The translations under genes and the position numbers were made by a program. DNA of 64,000 bases, taken from positions 2,666,001 to 2,730,000 of the forward strand of contig JAWWNJ010000006.1 of the NCBI GenBank assembly GCA_037176885.1, written 5' to 3'. The DNA comes from Favolaschia claudopus. Taxonomy: Eukaryota; Basidiomycota; Agaricomycetes; Agaricales; Mycenaceae. Positions 22,585 through 33,763 of the stretch are shown in pieces; position 1 is the stretch's first letter, and the number at the start of each line of letters is the position of its first letter. The notes below the pieces were generated by a model. The model was given only the letters and a program-made list of their open reading frames with translations, searched no databases and was not told where the DNA came from.

Positions 22585-25500
22585 ATGACCAACGAAACCA
22601 ACAATGCGGTCACTATGGACCGTGCCGAGGCTCGAAATTCCAGCACGCCGAATGAACGGCAATCTTCGATTACGCCAACGACTACTTTGTACAACTATCC
22701 GAAGCATCCCTTCCTACTCTCCGCAGAGGATGTAGCTCAGGCTCTCTCGACCGATCTGGACAAAGGATTGTCCACGAAGCAAGTAGACGATTTACACAAC
22801 ATGTATCCGAAGAATGAGTTCGATGTTGGTGGGACCGTCTCGTGGTATACCATCTTGAGCAAGCAGATCTTCAATGCTATGATCTTGGTACGTTTGCGAA
22901 TTGTGTATTAGTCCAGCAATCGCTAAATTTGGACTTCTAGGTCTTGATTTGTGCCATGGTTCTCAGCTTTGGTATCAAGGACTATATCGAGGGCGGTGTC
23001 CTCGCAGTAGTCATCATCGCCAATGTCACCATTGGCTTCTATCAAGAACTCAAGGCTGAGAAGAACATGGATGCTCTTCGCTCACTTTCGTCGCCTTCCG
23101 CCATGGTCCTCCGAGATGGAAAGACTCAGGTCATTCCCAAGTACGTCCTGCTTACAGTCATGCCCTTCAGGCTCTCTCGTTGTTTACTAAATTTCTCGCC
23201 TAGTGCGGAAGTGGTTCCCGGTGACATCGTTTTCCTCAAAATGGGTGATACCGTCCCAGCCGACCTCCGCGTTTTCGAGGCCATGAATCTGTTCTGCGAC
23301 GAGCAGTCTCTCACTGGAGAGTCTCTCCCAGTGGACAAGATAATTGATACTGGCATCCACGTCCCAGGTACCGATCGACTCGCCGTCACCGAGGGAGAAG
23401 TTGGCATCGGTGACCGCGTCAACATCGCCTACGCCACCACCATCGTTCGCAAAGGCCGCGGTCGTGGTATCGTCATCTACACGGGCATGCAGACCGAGGT
23501 CGGCAAGATCGCCGCCGCCTCTACCAAGAAGCAGCGCAAGCCTGGCAGATCGATGAACTACAAGAAGTACGGCAGGCGCCAGCCTTTCCTCGGCGCTTCC
23601 AGACGCGTCTACGATACTATCTTGAAGTTCCTTGGCCTGTCCGAGGGCACACCTCTGCAGCGAAAGCTTGCCATGCTCGCATACGTTTTGTTCGGGTGCG
23701 CCATTCTCCTGGCCATCGTCGTGTTCGGAGCGCACAGGTTCGAGTTCCGCAGCGACACTTACGCCGAAGTCGTCCTCTACGCCGTTTCATTGGGTATGTC
23801 GATTATTTCCCAGTCACCTGTCTTTGTTCTGACTCTCATTCAGGTATCGCAATCATTCCGGAGTCACTTGTCGCCGTTTTAACCATCACAATGGTCGTCG
23901 CTGTCACAGTCATGCAAAAAGCCAATGTCGTCGTCCGAGATCTATCCGCGCTCGAGGCCTTGGGGGGCGTTACCAACATATGTTCCGATAAAACTGGCAC
24001 TCTTACTCAAGGCGCCATGATTGTGCGCAAGGCGTGGTTGCCCATGTCGCATACTTACACTGTCCACGATGCTCAGAGTCCAAGTGACCCGAAAGTCGGT
24101 CGCGTCACTCATTCGGAGGAGAAGGAGCAGCATCCTCGTCGAGATCGTGAGCAAGAGGGCTCAGCGCTCGGCTTGAGATTCGACCTTCCGGAGGAACCGG
24201 AAATACAGGCCGAAACCTTCGATGACGACCCTGAACTTGAAGCTCAAATGACAGACCCTCTCAAAGCCTTCCTCCATTCTGCAGCTCTTTGCAACTTGGC
24301 GACGGTTCGGTATGACGCACCGGAGGCCAAGTGGCAGACCACCGGCGAGCCGACGGAAATCGCTCTTCAGGTCTTTGCTCATCGTTTCGATATGGGCAAG
24401 AAGGCGCTCGAAGCTCAGGGTTGGAACCAAATCTCGGAGTTTCCTTTCGACAGCACCATTAAACGCATGTCTGTCATTTATGATGCTCCCTCAGACGCGT
24501 TGTTCCCCACACACAGCAGCATTGTCTTCACCAAAGGCGCTGTGGAACGAATTGTCGATCTTTGCACGCACATCGGTTACGGGCAGTTGAAACGGCCTAT
24601 GACGGAGGAGCTCAAGAATCGCGTTATGGAGGAGATGAACACCCTCGCATCGCAAGGTCAGCGTGTTCTGGCCATCAGCTATCGTGAATGGGACGGAAAG
24701 TTCGAACACACCCCTGTGAACGAGAAGGTCGAATCTTCCCATGCGTCGGACGCACCCGATAGCTCAGTCGTCAACGAAAAGATCAGCGACGACGGCGGTG
24801 ACAGCGGCCATGACATTCGCGACGAGGTAGAGCAAGGCCTGACCTTGCTGGGACTGGCCGGCATTTACGACCCTCCACGACGTGAAACGAAGCCATCCAT
24901 CGCAGAAGCCTCAAATGCTGGTATCAAGGTTCACATGCTAACGGGCGACCGTAAGTTTCATCTGCACTCTTGAACTTTCAACGCATCGACTGACCGCGGC
25001 ATCGCAGATCCCGAAACCGCCAAGGCGATTGCAAAGGAAGTCGGGATCCTGCCAAAGAATATGGGCATTCTCTCTAAGGAGGTCGCTCGCTACGCGGTGA
25101 TGAAGGCTACCGATTTTGACAAAATGACTGAAGCCGAGATTGACGCCTTGGAGGAGCTGCCACTGGTCATCGCACGATGCGCACCGGAGACCAAAAGCAA
25201 GATGATCGATGCTCTGCGCCGTCGAGGAGCTTTCATGGCCATGACAGGCGATGGCGTGAACGATGCGCCTTCTCTCGCCCGCGCCGACGTCGGAATCGCC
25301 ATGGGTTCTGGCTCCGACGTTGCCAAAGGAGCGTCCAAGATCGTACTCACCGACGACCAATTCAATTCCATCGTCTCGGCTATCCGTCAAGGCCGCCGCA
25401 TGTTCGACAACATTCAGAAGTTTATCCTCCACCTTCTCACCTCCAACGTCGGTGAAGTCATCCTCCTTATCGCGGGTCTCGGGTTCCGAGATGGCACCGG

Positions 25501-26371
25501 TCTCGCCGTTTTCCCTGTTTCGCCCCTCGAAGTACTCTGGATCAACATGGCGACTTCGTCGTTCCCCGCCTTTGGTCTCGGCAGGGAGCAGGCTGCTTCA
25601 GATGTCATGAGGCGACCGCCTCATGATAAGAAGCGCGGTGTCTTCACCAACCAGGTCATGATTGACATGCTCGTTTATGGCATTCTCATGGGCACGCTCA
25701 CATTATCCAGCTTCGCCATTATCATGTTTGGAGTCCATAACGGGGACTTTGGCAGTGAATGCAATCAGCGCTTCTCCGAAGAGTGCAGACCAGTCTTCCG
25801 CGCGCGCGCATGCACCTTTGCTGAGCTGACCTGGATGATCCTTCTATCTGCTTGGGAGTTCAAGTCTCTTCGCCGCTCCATGTTCCGCCTGAACCCCGAC
25901 GACACCAGCCGCTTCCCCCTTTTCAAAGACCTGTACAGCAACCGCTTCCTCTTCTGGGCGGTCGTTGCGGGCGGGGCCTCCGTCTTTCCTGTCGTGTACA
26001 TCCCTTACATCAACCACCGCCTTTTCAAGCACACCGCTATCACCTGGGAATGGGGTCTCGCCGTTGCTTTCACAATTTTGTTCGTCTTCGGCATCGAAGC
26101 TTGGAAATTCGTGAAGCGCCGCTGGAACCTTCTTGAGAATCCGGCTGTTGTGCGCGGTCAATTCCACCAAGGGGAACAAGAGTCTTCCAACTTCCCGCGA
26201 ATCGATTCGGTGAATAGTTTCAGGGAGTGGGCGAGTGTCGGACGGCGCATTTCATTCAGCCGCTTGCGTCGACCAAGTCGACCAACGATAACGCATCCGC
26301 ACAGCGAGCACATTGTATCAACCGACATAAGTGCAGAGGCGGGAGCGGGAGCGGGATCGCAAATGGTATAA
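22585..26371 (+). CDS. ENA: ENA-type (P-type IID) sodium/potassium-exporting ATPase
   Basis: This plasma-membrane P-type ATPase of the fungal ENA group would pump Na+ or K+ out of the cell. The N-terminus has the cation ATPase domain (HPFLLSAEDVAQALSTDLDKGLS). An actuator TGES motif is at about 23310 (CDEQSLTGESLPVDK). The phosphorylation site CSDKTGTLTQG is at about 23980, with the invariant Asp. VVPGDIVFLKMGDTVPADLRVF precedes it, and the nucleotide-binding domain contains FTKGAVERI. The hinge MTGDGVNDAPSLARADVGIAMG is at about 25240. The last large exon (about 25010-26371) carries hydrophobic segments for M5-M10 and a cytosolic tail rich in Arg and Ser. About six introns are inferred, and the start MTNETNNAVTMDRAE at 22585 gives a normal length. 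A LINE has inserted 76 bp after the stop, possibly within the 3' UTR. Confidence 0.93.
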
Positions 26372-26432
26372 AGCAGCGCAGATCAGGGGGCGAAAGCTGC
26401 ATTCTCGATGCAATTGACCATCGTGTTCTGCG

Positions 26433-26447
26433 AAAAGAATCGGGAAC
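26433..26447. repeat. 5' target-site duplication of the LINE
   Basis: AAAAGAATCGGGAAC here recurs at 33153-33167, just after a short A run, and brackets the LINE. Bases before and after the 15-mer differ between the two sites. The leading As of the 3' copy overlap the tail, so the unambiguous part is the 11-mer GAATCGGGAAC. Confidence 0.8.
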
Positions 26448-26573
26448 GAACTCTCTTGGCAACAAACCACCACGTGCTCCGATCGGCGTCTCGAATTTTT
26501 TCGTCGAGACTTGGGCATCGGGGCTCGTAGTGGTCCTTAGCTTCACTAGATACCTTCTATATCAATTAAAACA

Positions 26574-28712
26574 ATGTCGACTCTTAGCACTAGCTCTAGA
26601 AATAGCTCCGACACAGCGCAAAGCCAACGAACCAAACCACTTAGCACCACCCCCGCCGGCACGAGACCCAGCACACAGGCTCGTTCGACACGCTCAGCGC
26701 AGGACCCAGGGAAAGACTACCTCAGCCTCACGAGGAAAGAGCTCTTCGCTCTAAGCACTAGCGCAACAGACTGGGATGCGTGGGGTTTGGAGGATGTGAC
26801 GGCGCACTTATACGCGAAAGGCTTTCTGGCAAACAGTGGAGGTATGCCGTCGCTCAGTACCCTCTCCCTGGTCCTATTGCGGATCGCGGCGACTCTGCCT
26901 CCAAATTCCGCCATAGCTGCGGACTCGCTACGGGCTGTATCGCATGCCATGCAATATAAAAGAACAGATCACGTTTTGGAAGACATTGCGAGCAATGTTA
27001 AGTTGGTACTGAGCGCCGTGAATGAACAACGCGAGCACGATGATGACCACAACCGTCTGGCAGACGACATGCGCGAGGCGGCCGAACAGCTTACTCGCAC
27101 AGTTGCCGAACAGGCGGAGGATATCAACACACTCACTACCCGCTTGGAAGACGACTTGCGATCCATGGGACAGCGAGCTCAAACCACTGACCTTCAGGAC
27201 AGCCTGGGGCACGCAATTGACCCTCCTCAGCGCTCCTACGCAGCCGTAGCAAGAACTACACCAGCATCGGGAGTTGCGGCAGCGACACAACATTCCCCCA
27301 CGTATGAACAAGCCGCCGCCCTTGCGGAAGCTGCTGCCCGCAAGCGGCAAATACTCATTGAGGCTGCTCCCACAGCGCAGCAATGGATGGAGGGACTAAC
27401 TGACCTTGACCTTTTAGAAAAAGCGCGTCTAGCCATTCCCATTATGGCTCGTGGCGATATCGCCTCGCCACCACCTAACAGCAACTTTGTGGGAGCAGTC
27501 CGCCAACGCAGCGGCGCTGTTCTACTCCATCTCAACACCGACGACGCCGCACGATGGTTGAAGGCCAACATGGACGCCTTCCTCAACGCTCTAGGCAGCG
27601 AAACAATTTACCGGCCGCGCCTTATCAACATATTCGCCGAATTTATCCCTGTCGAATTCGATCCCGACGACCCGGCTGCTCTACGCTCGGTTGAACGGGA
27701 TAATGCCCTCCCCGAGGGAAGCATAGGAAAGGCACGATGGGTCAAGTCCCCAAAGTATCGTGCGGTGAATCAGAGAACAGCACACGTGGTCTTTGGGTAC
27801 ACGAATGAGGAGGCAGCCAACGGCATGGTCCTGCGCGGGTATTGGATTCAGGGCAGGAAGGTAAAGGGCCGGAAACTCCACTCCGAGCCCGTTCGCTGCC
27901 TTAAATGTCAAGCAATTGGAGCTAACCATACAGCCGCCAACTGCAAGCAAATACACGATACATGTGCAGTCTGCGCCGAGATGCACCGCACATCAGACTG
28001 CAAAGCTTCCGAGACCAACGCCCAACGCGCCTGCGCCAACTGCAAGTACGCTCACCGCGAGTACCATGGACATGGCGCAGCGGACCGCGCTTGCCCCATC
28101 TTCAAAGAGAAACTACAATTCTCGCTCGAAAGAAATCCCGACGCTAAGTACCCCCTTTTCTTGCTTCCGCACGATCCTAGCACGTGGATCTCACACGAAG
28201 AGCTCGCTCGCACAATTCCAACGCAGACCATACCAGATAGGCGTCGCAACGAACCACAGTTGCAGGGCAAGGGACCAGGTCCACCGCCTCACATCGCTGC
28301 GCCAATCCGGGACCAGATGACACAGGGGACGTCTCGCCGCAGCGAGTGGGGTCCTCGTCAGCTCACGCTTGACGAGATGACCATGGGGGGTCCGCGAGTC
28401 CACCCGGACCGAGCAGCGCAGATTGTACGCGATCAGAGCCTATCACCTACAAGTGCGGCTCGCAAAGCAACACGCGACAAACAACGTGCGCGAGCGCAGG
28501 CTGCCGCTGGGCCTCCTCCACGCTTGTCTTGGTTTGACAATACAGAGGCGGCGTTAGCAAGCAGCCAATCTGGCGCCGCCGGTCCTTCAACTTTTGCCAA
28601 CACGCTTCCACCTCTGACGGAGGACGAGGATGAAGTGGATATTGAAAACCAGCTAACCATCTCCCTTCCCCAGAAATCTACCCCGGGCCCCGTGGGCGCA
28701 CGCAATGTCTGA
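26574..28712 (+). CDS. LINE ORF1, gag-like zinc-knuckle protein
   Basis: This single open frame of 712 residues starts at ATG 26574 after a 126-bp leader. The N-terminal third is polar and helical, with a coiled-coil-prone stretch (LADDMREAAEQLTRTVAEQAEDI), and is followed by an alanine-rich region. Starting near residue 442, three cysteine-rich clusters are visible: CLKCQAIGANHTAANC (CX2CX6HX4C), CAVCAEMHRTSDC (CX2CX3HX4C), and CANCKYAH with later His and Cys residues. In LINEs, ORF1 proteins bind the element RNA and form the ribonucleoprotein. The stop codon lies inside the ORF2 start (ATGTCTGA, 28705-28712). Confidence 0.88.
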   Translation: MSTLSTSSRNSSDTAQSQRTKPLSTTPAGTRPSTQARSTRSAQDPGKDYLSLTRKELFALSTSATDWDAWGLEDVTAHLYAKGFLANSGGMPSLSTLSLVLLRIAATLPPNSAIAADSLRAVSHAMQYKRTDHVLEDIASNVKLVLSAVNEQREHDDDHNRLADDMREAAEQLTRTVAEQAEDINTLTTRLEDDLRSMGQRAQTTDLQDSLGHAIDPPQRSYAAVARTTPASGVAAATQHSPTYEQAAALAEAAARKRQILIEAAPTAQQWMEGLTDLDLLEKARLAIPIMARGDIASPPPNSNFVGAVRQRSGAVLLHLNTDDAARWLKANMDAFLNALGSETIYRPRLINIFAEFIPVEFDPDDPAALRSVERDNALPEGSIGKARWVKSPKYRAVNQRTAHVVFGYTNEEAANGMVLRGYWIQGRKVKGRKLHSEPVRCLKCQAIGANHTAANCKQIHDTCAVCAEMHRTSDCKASETNAQRACANCKYAHREYHGHGAADRACPIFKEKLQFSLERNPDAKYPLFLLPHDPSTWISHEELARTIPTQTIPDRRRNEPQLQGKGPGPPPHIAAPIRDQMTQGTSRRSEWGPRQLTLDEMTMGGPRVHPDRAAQIVRDQSLSPTSAARKATRDKQRARAQAAAGPPPRLSWFDNTEAALASSQSGAAGPSTFANTLPPLTEDEDEVDIENQLTISLPQKSTPGPVGARNV

Positions 28713-31700
28713 CACCCCTCCCGAACGACGACTTCGCATGTGGTGCCAAAACCTAAACAAATCACTTGACGCGCAGATCGACTTCCTCCATTCTTTAGGC
28801 CGAAACTACTACGACATCGCTCTGCTCCAGGAGCCTCATATAGACTTTCGCGGAGTATCGCGCGCTGGCCGTGCTTGGGTATCCCTTTACCCCCCCACTT
28901 TCTACAGAAACCCCAACACTACACGTTCCGCTATTCTGGTTAATGCACGCATACCATCCTCCAGCTGGAAACAGGTAAACATCGCTTCTCCGGACGTCAC
29001 TGCTATAGAGCTTTACGGTGACTTCGGCACACTTCGCATAATCAACATTTACAACGACTGCGATCACAACGGCTCCCTCGACGTACTCCGGACCTACCTG
29101 CGTAGTCCCGAGGCAGCGGAAGCCAGGTGCGGACGCCTCCCCCTGCGGTACATTTGGGCTGGGGACTTCAATCGCCACCACCCTTTGTGGGACGAACTTC
29201 GGAACCATCACCTCTTCACCACGCAAAACTTGGAGCTTGCCCAACCCCTCTTAGACCTTCTTGCTCGCTACAGGATGAAGATGGTCCTACCGCGAGACAT
29301 CCCAACTCTGCGAGCTTTCGCCACGGGGAACTTCACGCGTACGGATAACATTTTTTGCTCACCATCTCTGCTTTCGTCCTACATCAGCTGTAACACAGCG
29401 CCCGAGCTCCGACCGGAGAAAACTGACCATATGCCCATTATTCAGGTGCTCGACATTCGTACCCCAATCTCGGCGCCGGAACCGCGGCCAATGTATCGCA
29501 AAACGAGCTGGAAGGAATTTCGCGAGCATCTTACCGGCTTGTTGGCCGACCTTGACCGCCCGAGCGAATACTCAACAGTTCCTGACGTCGAGGCGGCAAT
29601 ACAACGACTGCACGAGGCAATACAGGCGACTATCGCTGCTGTCGTTCCTCTTTCAAAACCGTCACCCTACACGAAACGATGGTACAGTGCAGAGCTACAA
29701 CAACTGAAAGCCTCATGGACCAAACTTGAGCGCATCTCGCACGACCTGCGACTCATAGTCGGCCACCCGGCGCACGCATTGGCGCGGGCCGCCGAGACTC
29801 AGTATGCAAGAGCCATCACGGTCGCTAAAGCCAGTTATTGGGTTGCTTGGCTCGGACGACTTTCAGACTTAGATGTTTGGGATGCTCACCAGTTTCTTTC
29901 AGCGGAACCGTCGGACGGCAGCGCGTCTCGCATCGCCACCCTCGAACGAAAAGATCCGGTCACCAAAAAGGTTATTGAAACAGCTACAACGAATGATGAA
30001 AAGGCGGCATGGCTTAGACGGGAGTTCTTCCCCTCAAAGATGCCAGTTTCGTCGGTACCTGCAAATCCGGAATACCCGCCGCCAGCGTGGCAGTGGGAAC
30101 CGGTGTCCGACACAGTTCTGCGTCGCGCCATCGATCGTATGAAGCCGTACAAGGCTACGTTTCCGAATACTGCCCAGAATTGTGTGTTTCGAGAATGCGC
30201 TGATATCCTCGTACCCATTCTAGGCCCCGTGTATCGCTCGCTTGACAGCCTTGAGCACTACCCTTCGGACTGGGCAGACTTGAAGGTTCTTGCGCTGCGA
30301 AAACCTGGGAAAACATCGTACACCGAGCCCGGCGCCCACCGCCCGATAGCACTCACCAAGGATTTTCCACGCCTCCTATATGCCTGCAAGACTCTGCAGT
30401 GCGTAGCCAGCGCTGAGCTAGCGGGTGTCCTACCTAGCTCCCAATATGGCGCACGCCCGGGCCGTTCCACGACGGATGCCCTTCACAAGGTAACTTCGAT
30501 CATCAAAGACGCATGGCGGCGGAAGAAAGTCGCCTCCGTTTTGTGCATGGACGTGAAAGGCGCTTTTCCAAGTGTGGACCTGCCGCGGCTGATGCATGAC
30601 ATGCGCATGCGCGGCGTGCCCAAGGAGCACACGGAGTTTCTCACTCGGCGTTACGCACAGCGCAGGGGATGCATTTCCTTTGGAGACTATACATCGGAAT
30701 TCTTTAATATCGAGGGGGGCTTAGACCAAGGCGACCCACATTCCGGCTTTGCATATGGCAACTACAATGCTGACCTTGCAGATATCCCGCGCCCCGAGAA
30801 CGACGAAGATGGAGTAGTCTTCGTCGACGACAACACACTCATCGCTGTGGGTGATGACTTCGAGGAAACCCACGAGAAGCTGAATGAAATCACCTACCGC
30901 GACGGTGAGGATGAGCACGGTGTCGAAGACTGGAGAGTGGACCACAACGCCATCTTCGGTCTAGCGAAGTATCAATTACTCGACGCTAGCCGGCAGAGGA
31001 TTCCTCACCCAACCCTGCTGCGCAAAACAATTCCCCTTCCCCGCTTCGACCTAGTTCTTGGTACACACACAATTAAATCTGCTGAATCTGTGAAACTTTT
31101 AGGTGTTCATATTGATCGCGAGCTCCGTTGGCACCAGCAAGAAGCCTCAGCCATAGCCAAGGGCCAAGCATGGCTCAATCAGACTGCGCGCGTTGCCCGC
31201 CCTTCCCGCGGGATCAAGGCTCCGTACATGCGGCGCCTCTACCTAGGTGTCTGCGTCCCGCGCATGCTCTACGCGGCAGACATCTTCCTCTCACCTCCCG
31301 CCACCAACCGCATCCTAGGACACAAACAGCGAGAACGCGGCGTCGTGGCGCAACTCCGTACCATTCAACGCCGCGCTGCACTGGCAATCACCGGTGCCCT
31401 CAACTCCACGCCAACCGACGTTCTCGACGTCTACGCAGATCTCTTACCCATCAACCACCTCATCGAGAAGACACGACACCGCGCCGTCCTCCGTCTAGCA
31501 ACATTACCCCCATCTCACCCCCTCCACCACACCATCCGACACGCAGCCCAACATCCACCCCACTCCCACCCATCACCTTTACACGACCTCACCGCAGACT
31601 TTAGCATACAACCGGAAAAAATCGAAACTATAAAAGCAGTTAGAAACAAAGCCACATGGGAATCGAGTATGGCGGTAGAGATACCGAGCTCGAAGGAAGA

Positions 31701-32697
31701 AGCAAAGAAAGCAGAATACGGTGACCCCGCTACTTACAAAGTATATACTGACGGTTCTGGGATAGATGGTCGGATCGGCGCATCTGCGGTTCTCTACGAG
31801 AACGGCATGGAGAGGGACGCAATTTACGTCTACCTAGGGTCCACCAATGAGCACACTGTTTTCGAGGGCGAAGGCGTTGGCGGAATATTGGCGATGGTGC
31901 TCCTGGGACGACAAGCGAACCTGCCGGAGAAAGTTACGATCGTCGTCGACAATCGGGCCGCAATTCTTGCGACAAAGGCTCTTACCCCGAGTCCCTCCCA
32001 TTGGATTTGGGATCTGTGGCACAAGTACGCCCGCGCGCTTGGACGGCAACACCCCCACACCAAAATCACAATACGTTGGGCGCCGGGCCATGTTGACATA
32101 GCGGGAAACGAGAGGGCGGATGAGCTAGCCAAACACGCCGCTACTAAACGACGATCGTCGGTTGCAGATGACCTCCCACCCCAACTCTGTCGTGTTCTCC
32201 CGGTCAGCAAATCCGCGACCCAGCAGGCCTTCAATGCTGAGTTGAAAATGGCTGTCAGCCGAGAGTGGTCAAAGTCCAAGCGATTCACCCGTACCATGCG
32301 GTACGACCCGAAAATCGTCAAGGGGTCGTACATCGCACTCGCACGACAACTCCCACGCAGCCACGCTGTCCTGCTCCTCCAACTACGCTCCGGACACATT
32401 CCCCTCGCTCGCCATTTGCATCGTATCAACAAAGCCACCTCACCCATCTGCCCATATTGCCGACAAGCTGACGAATCCGTTTCCCACTTCCTCCTGCATT
32501 GCTCCACTCACGACGCTGCACGCGCTGAGCTCAGACGCAAGGGCGGACCATCCACCGCCGACCTCTGCCAACTCCTTGGGGACAAAAAGCTTCTCCCCCA
32601 CCTCTTCCGCTACCTTGGCCGTACGCGTCGATTTCATACCGTCCACGGCGAGTTACCACCTCCTCCCGACCCCGCCGCACAGTCGTCACGAGCTTAA
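28705..32697 (+). CDS. LINE ORF2, endonuclease-reverse transcriptase-RNase H polyprotein
   Basis: One open frame of 1330 residues. The AP-type endonuclease is at about residues 10-245: LLQEPH with Glu 43, GDFNRHHPLWDE at about 153 and KTDHMPI at about 238-244. The reverse transcriptase spans about 525-720: RPIALTKDFPRLL, the first catalytic Asp in CMDVKGAFPSVD, GLDQGDPHSGF, and FVDDN at about 705, where Val replaces the more usual Ala or Met before DD. RNase H follows at about 1010-1140: VYTDGSG, EGEGVGG, VDNRAAI and GHVDIAGNERADELAKHAA, which supply the acidic residues and the late His and Asp. A CPYCRQADESVSHFLLHC finger (CX2CX8HX4C) is near residue 1250. All catalytic residues checked are present. 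The 8-bp overlap with ORF1 suggests termination-reinitiation. Confidence 0.92.
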   Translation: MSDTPPERRLRMWCQNLNKSLDAQIDFLHSLGRNYYDIALLQEPHIDFRGVSRAGRAWVSLYPPTFYRNPNTTRSAILVNARIPSSSWKQVNIASPDVTAIELYGDFGTLRIINIYNDCDHNGSLDVLRTYLRSPEAAEARCGRLPLRYIWAGDFNRHHPLWDELRNHHLFTTQNLELAQPLLDLLARYRMKMVLPRDIPTLRAFATGNFTRTDNIFCSPSLLSSYISCNTAPELRPEKTDHMPIIQVLDIRTPISAPEPRPMYRKTSWKEFREHLTGLLADLDRPSEYSTVPDVEAAIQRLHEAIQATIAAVVPLSKPSPYTKRWYSAELQQLKASWTKLERISHDLRLIVGHPAHALARAAETQYARAITVAKASYWVAWLGRLSDLDVWDAHQFLSAEPSDGSASRIATLERKDPVTKKVIETATTNDEKAAWLRREFFPSKMPVSSVPANPEYPPPAWQWEPVSDTVLRRAIDRMKPYKATFPNTAQNCVFRECADILVPILGPVYRSLDSLEHYPSDWADLKVLALRKPGKTSYTEPGAHRPIALTKDFPRLLYACKTLQCVASAELAGVLPSSQYGARPGRSTTDALHKVTSIIKDAWRRKKVASVLCMDVKGAFPSVDLPRLMHDMRMRGVPKEHTEFLTRRYAQRRGCISFGDYTSEFFNIEGGLDQGDPHSGFAYGNYNADLADIPRPENDEDGVVFVDDNTLIAVGDDFEETHEKLNEITYRDGEDEHGVEDWRVDHNAIFGLAKYQLLDASRQRIPHPTLLRKTIPLPRFDLVLGTHTIKSAESVKLLGVHIDRELRWHQQEASAIAKGQAWLNQTARVARPSRGIKAPYMRRLYLGVCVPRMLYAADIFLSPPATNRILGHKQRERGVVAQLRTIQRRAALAITGALNSTPTDVLDVYADLLPINHLIEKTRHRAVLRLATLPPSHPLHHTIRHAAQHPPHSHPSPLHDLTADFSIQPEKIETIKAVRNKATWESSMAVEIPSSKEEAKKAEYGDPATYKVYTDGSGIDGRIGASAVLYENGMERDAIYVYLGSTNEHTVFEGEGVGGILAMVLLGRQANLPEKVTIVVDNRAAILATKALTPSPSHWIWDLWHKYARALGRQHPHTKITIRWAPGHVDIAGNERADELAKHAATKRRSSVADDLPPQLCRVLPVSKSATQQAFNAELKMAVSREWSKSKRFTRTMRYDPKIVKGSYIALARQLPRSHAVLLLQLRSGHIPLARHLHRINKATSPICPYCRQADESVSHFLLHCSTHDAARAELRRKGGPSTADLCQLLGDKKLLPHLFRYLGRTRRFHTVHGELPPPPDPAAQSSRA

Positions 32698-33152
32698 AAG
32701 CCCCTTGTCATCATCCCCAGTCGCAGCACCCGCCCGTAAAATCCCAACCTCGACCTTTCGCCTCCCAATCGCCTGCATCCTCAACACAGTGTGCTCCCCT
32801 GCCCTCCAAGCATCCGCGCCGACCGGCCATTTTTTCCGTTCCCTCTACATACCTTATTATTGACAAATCTCCCGTCCACCTATCATACTCCCCAGAGCCC
32901 ACCCTCACGGGGCGCCTAGTCGACTACATTACGTGCCAGGTTACACTTACCATACCTACAGATCCTGGCCCACACTTATGCGCTTCAAATGACGCGCCCG
33001 TTCGTACTCGCCCAACGTCGGCAGCATGAACAAGATGGAAGTACCGATCGATTTTACGATACTCAATTTAGATCTAGCGAAAACTACATACAAGTTTAGA
33101 AGTATGCCTAACATACTGTAAGCAGTCAGGGGCAAATAACACGGATTACAAA

Positions 33153-33167
33153 AAAAGAATCGGGAAC
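33153..33167. repeat. 3' target-site duplication of the LINE
   Basis: Second copy of AAAAGAATCGGGAAC. It follows the 3' UTR of the element and includes the end of its A run. Confidence 0.8.
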
Positions 33168-33763
33168 CACCGAATACCTCGTGCTACTCCCGGCACCAGC
33201 TATAGGCACGGCGATGACTAGTATGCAATCTACGGCGAAGTCATCGGCCTGGCAGGAATATGCTAAACATAGCGGACACTTAATGTACTATCTAAATGCA
33301 GCAGTTGTTGCCAAGTATGCAGTTTCTATGTGATGACCAAAATACCACCTTGTGTATGAGGCTCTTTAGATCTATCTCGGCGTCATTTAGGCCCTTTTCA
33401 ACGAGAAATCGGCGTTTGGAGTGTGCGCCTTGGGATTGTATTTATGGTTGGTGAAGAAAAGCGCGAGCTTGATTCGACCCTGGCTTCGAGGCTAGACGTT
33501 TGACGAGATTGTACCATAGGGGACGCTCTGGGTAGCCCTGGGGGAAGGCGCCAGTGTCTCCCTCTTTCACAGTCGATACCCGAAGACCTCTCACCGAAAA
33601 ATCTCGCGACCGCTCTTACTGTTATGAACGGCGAGCTTCAAGATCCACGTCCAGTACGCTCAGAAGCTGAAGTAAGGCTGCGCTCAAGTAAACAATACGC
33701 GAGTGAACACAAAATGTCGCATTCGTTTGTGAATGCATGCATTATAAATGGAATACAGGAACA
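33168..33763. other. intergenic, no gene seen
   Basis: About 600 bp between the LINE and the 3' end of the second HAD gene. It has no convincing open frame. Apart from weak similarity near the stop codon, it does not resemble the sequence downstream of the first HAD copy, so the duplicated block seems to end close to the HAD stop codon. Confidence 0.5.

Larger units (their letters stand above)
26448..33152 (+). mobile_element. full-length non-LTR retrotransposon (LINE, APE-RT-RNase H type)
   Basis: The element is about 6.7 kb. It has a 5' UTR of about 126 bp, two long uninterrupted open frames that overlap by 8 bp, a 3' UTR of about 455 bp and a short A tail at 33150-33156. A 15-bp direct repeat (26433-26447 and 33153-33167) fits a target-site duplication. 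The order gag-like ORF1 with zinc knuckles, then an ORF2 with AP endonuclease, reverse transcriptase, RNase H and a C-terminal zinc finger, matches fungal Tad/I-like elements. Both frames are open, so the copy may be recent. Clade assignment needs a tree. Confidence 0.88.

Noticed and set aside
23187..23735. 182-codon minus-strand frame antisense to the ENA ATPase
   Set aside because: It is the reverse shadow of a GC-rich conserved exon.
31128..31604. Long plus-strand frame inside LINE ORF2
   Set aside because: It overlaps the RT-RNase H coding frame fully, is rich in His, Pro and Arg as shadow frames are, and has no domain.
33470..33520. Possible tRNA T-arm-like stretch (GATTCGACCCTGGC)
   Set aside because: I could not fold acceptor, D and anticodon arms around it.
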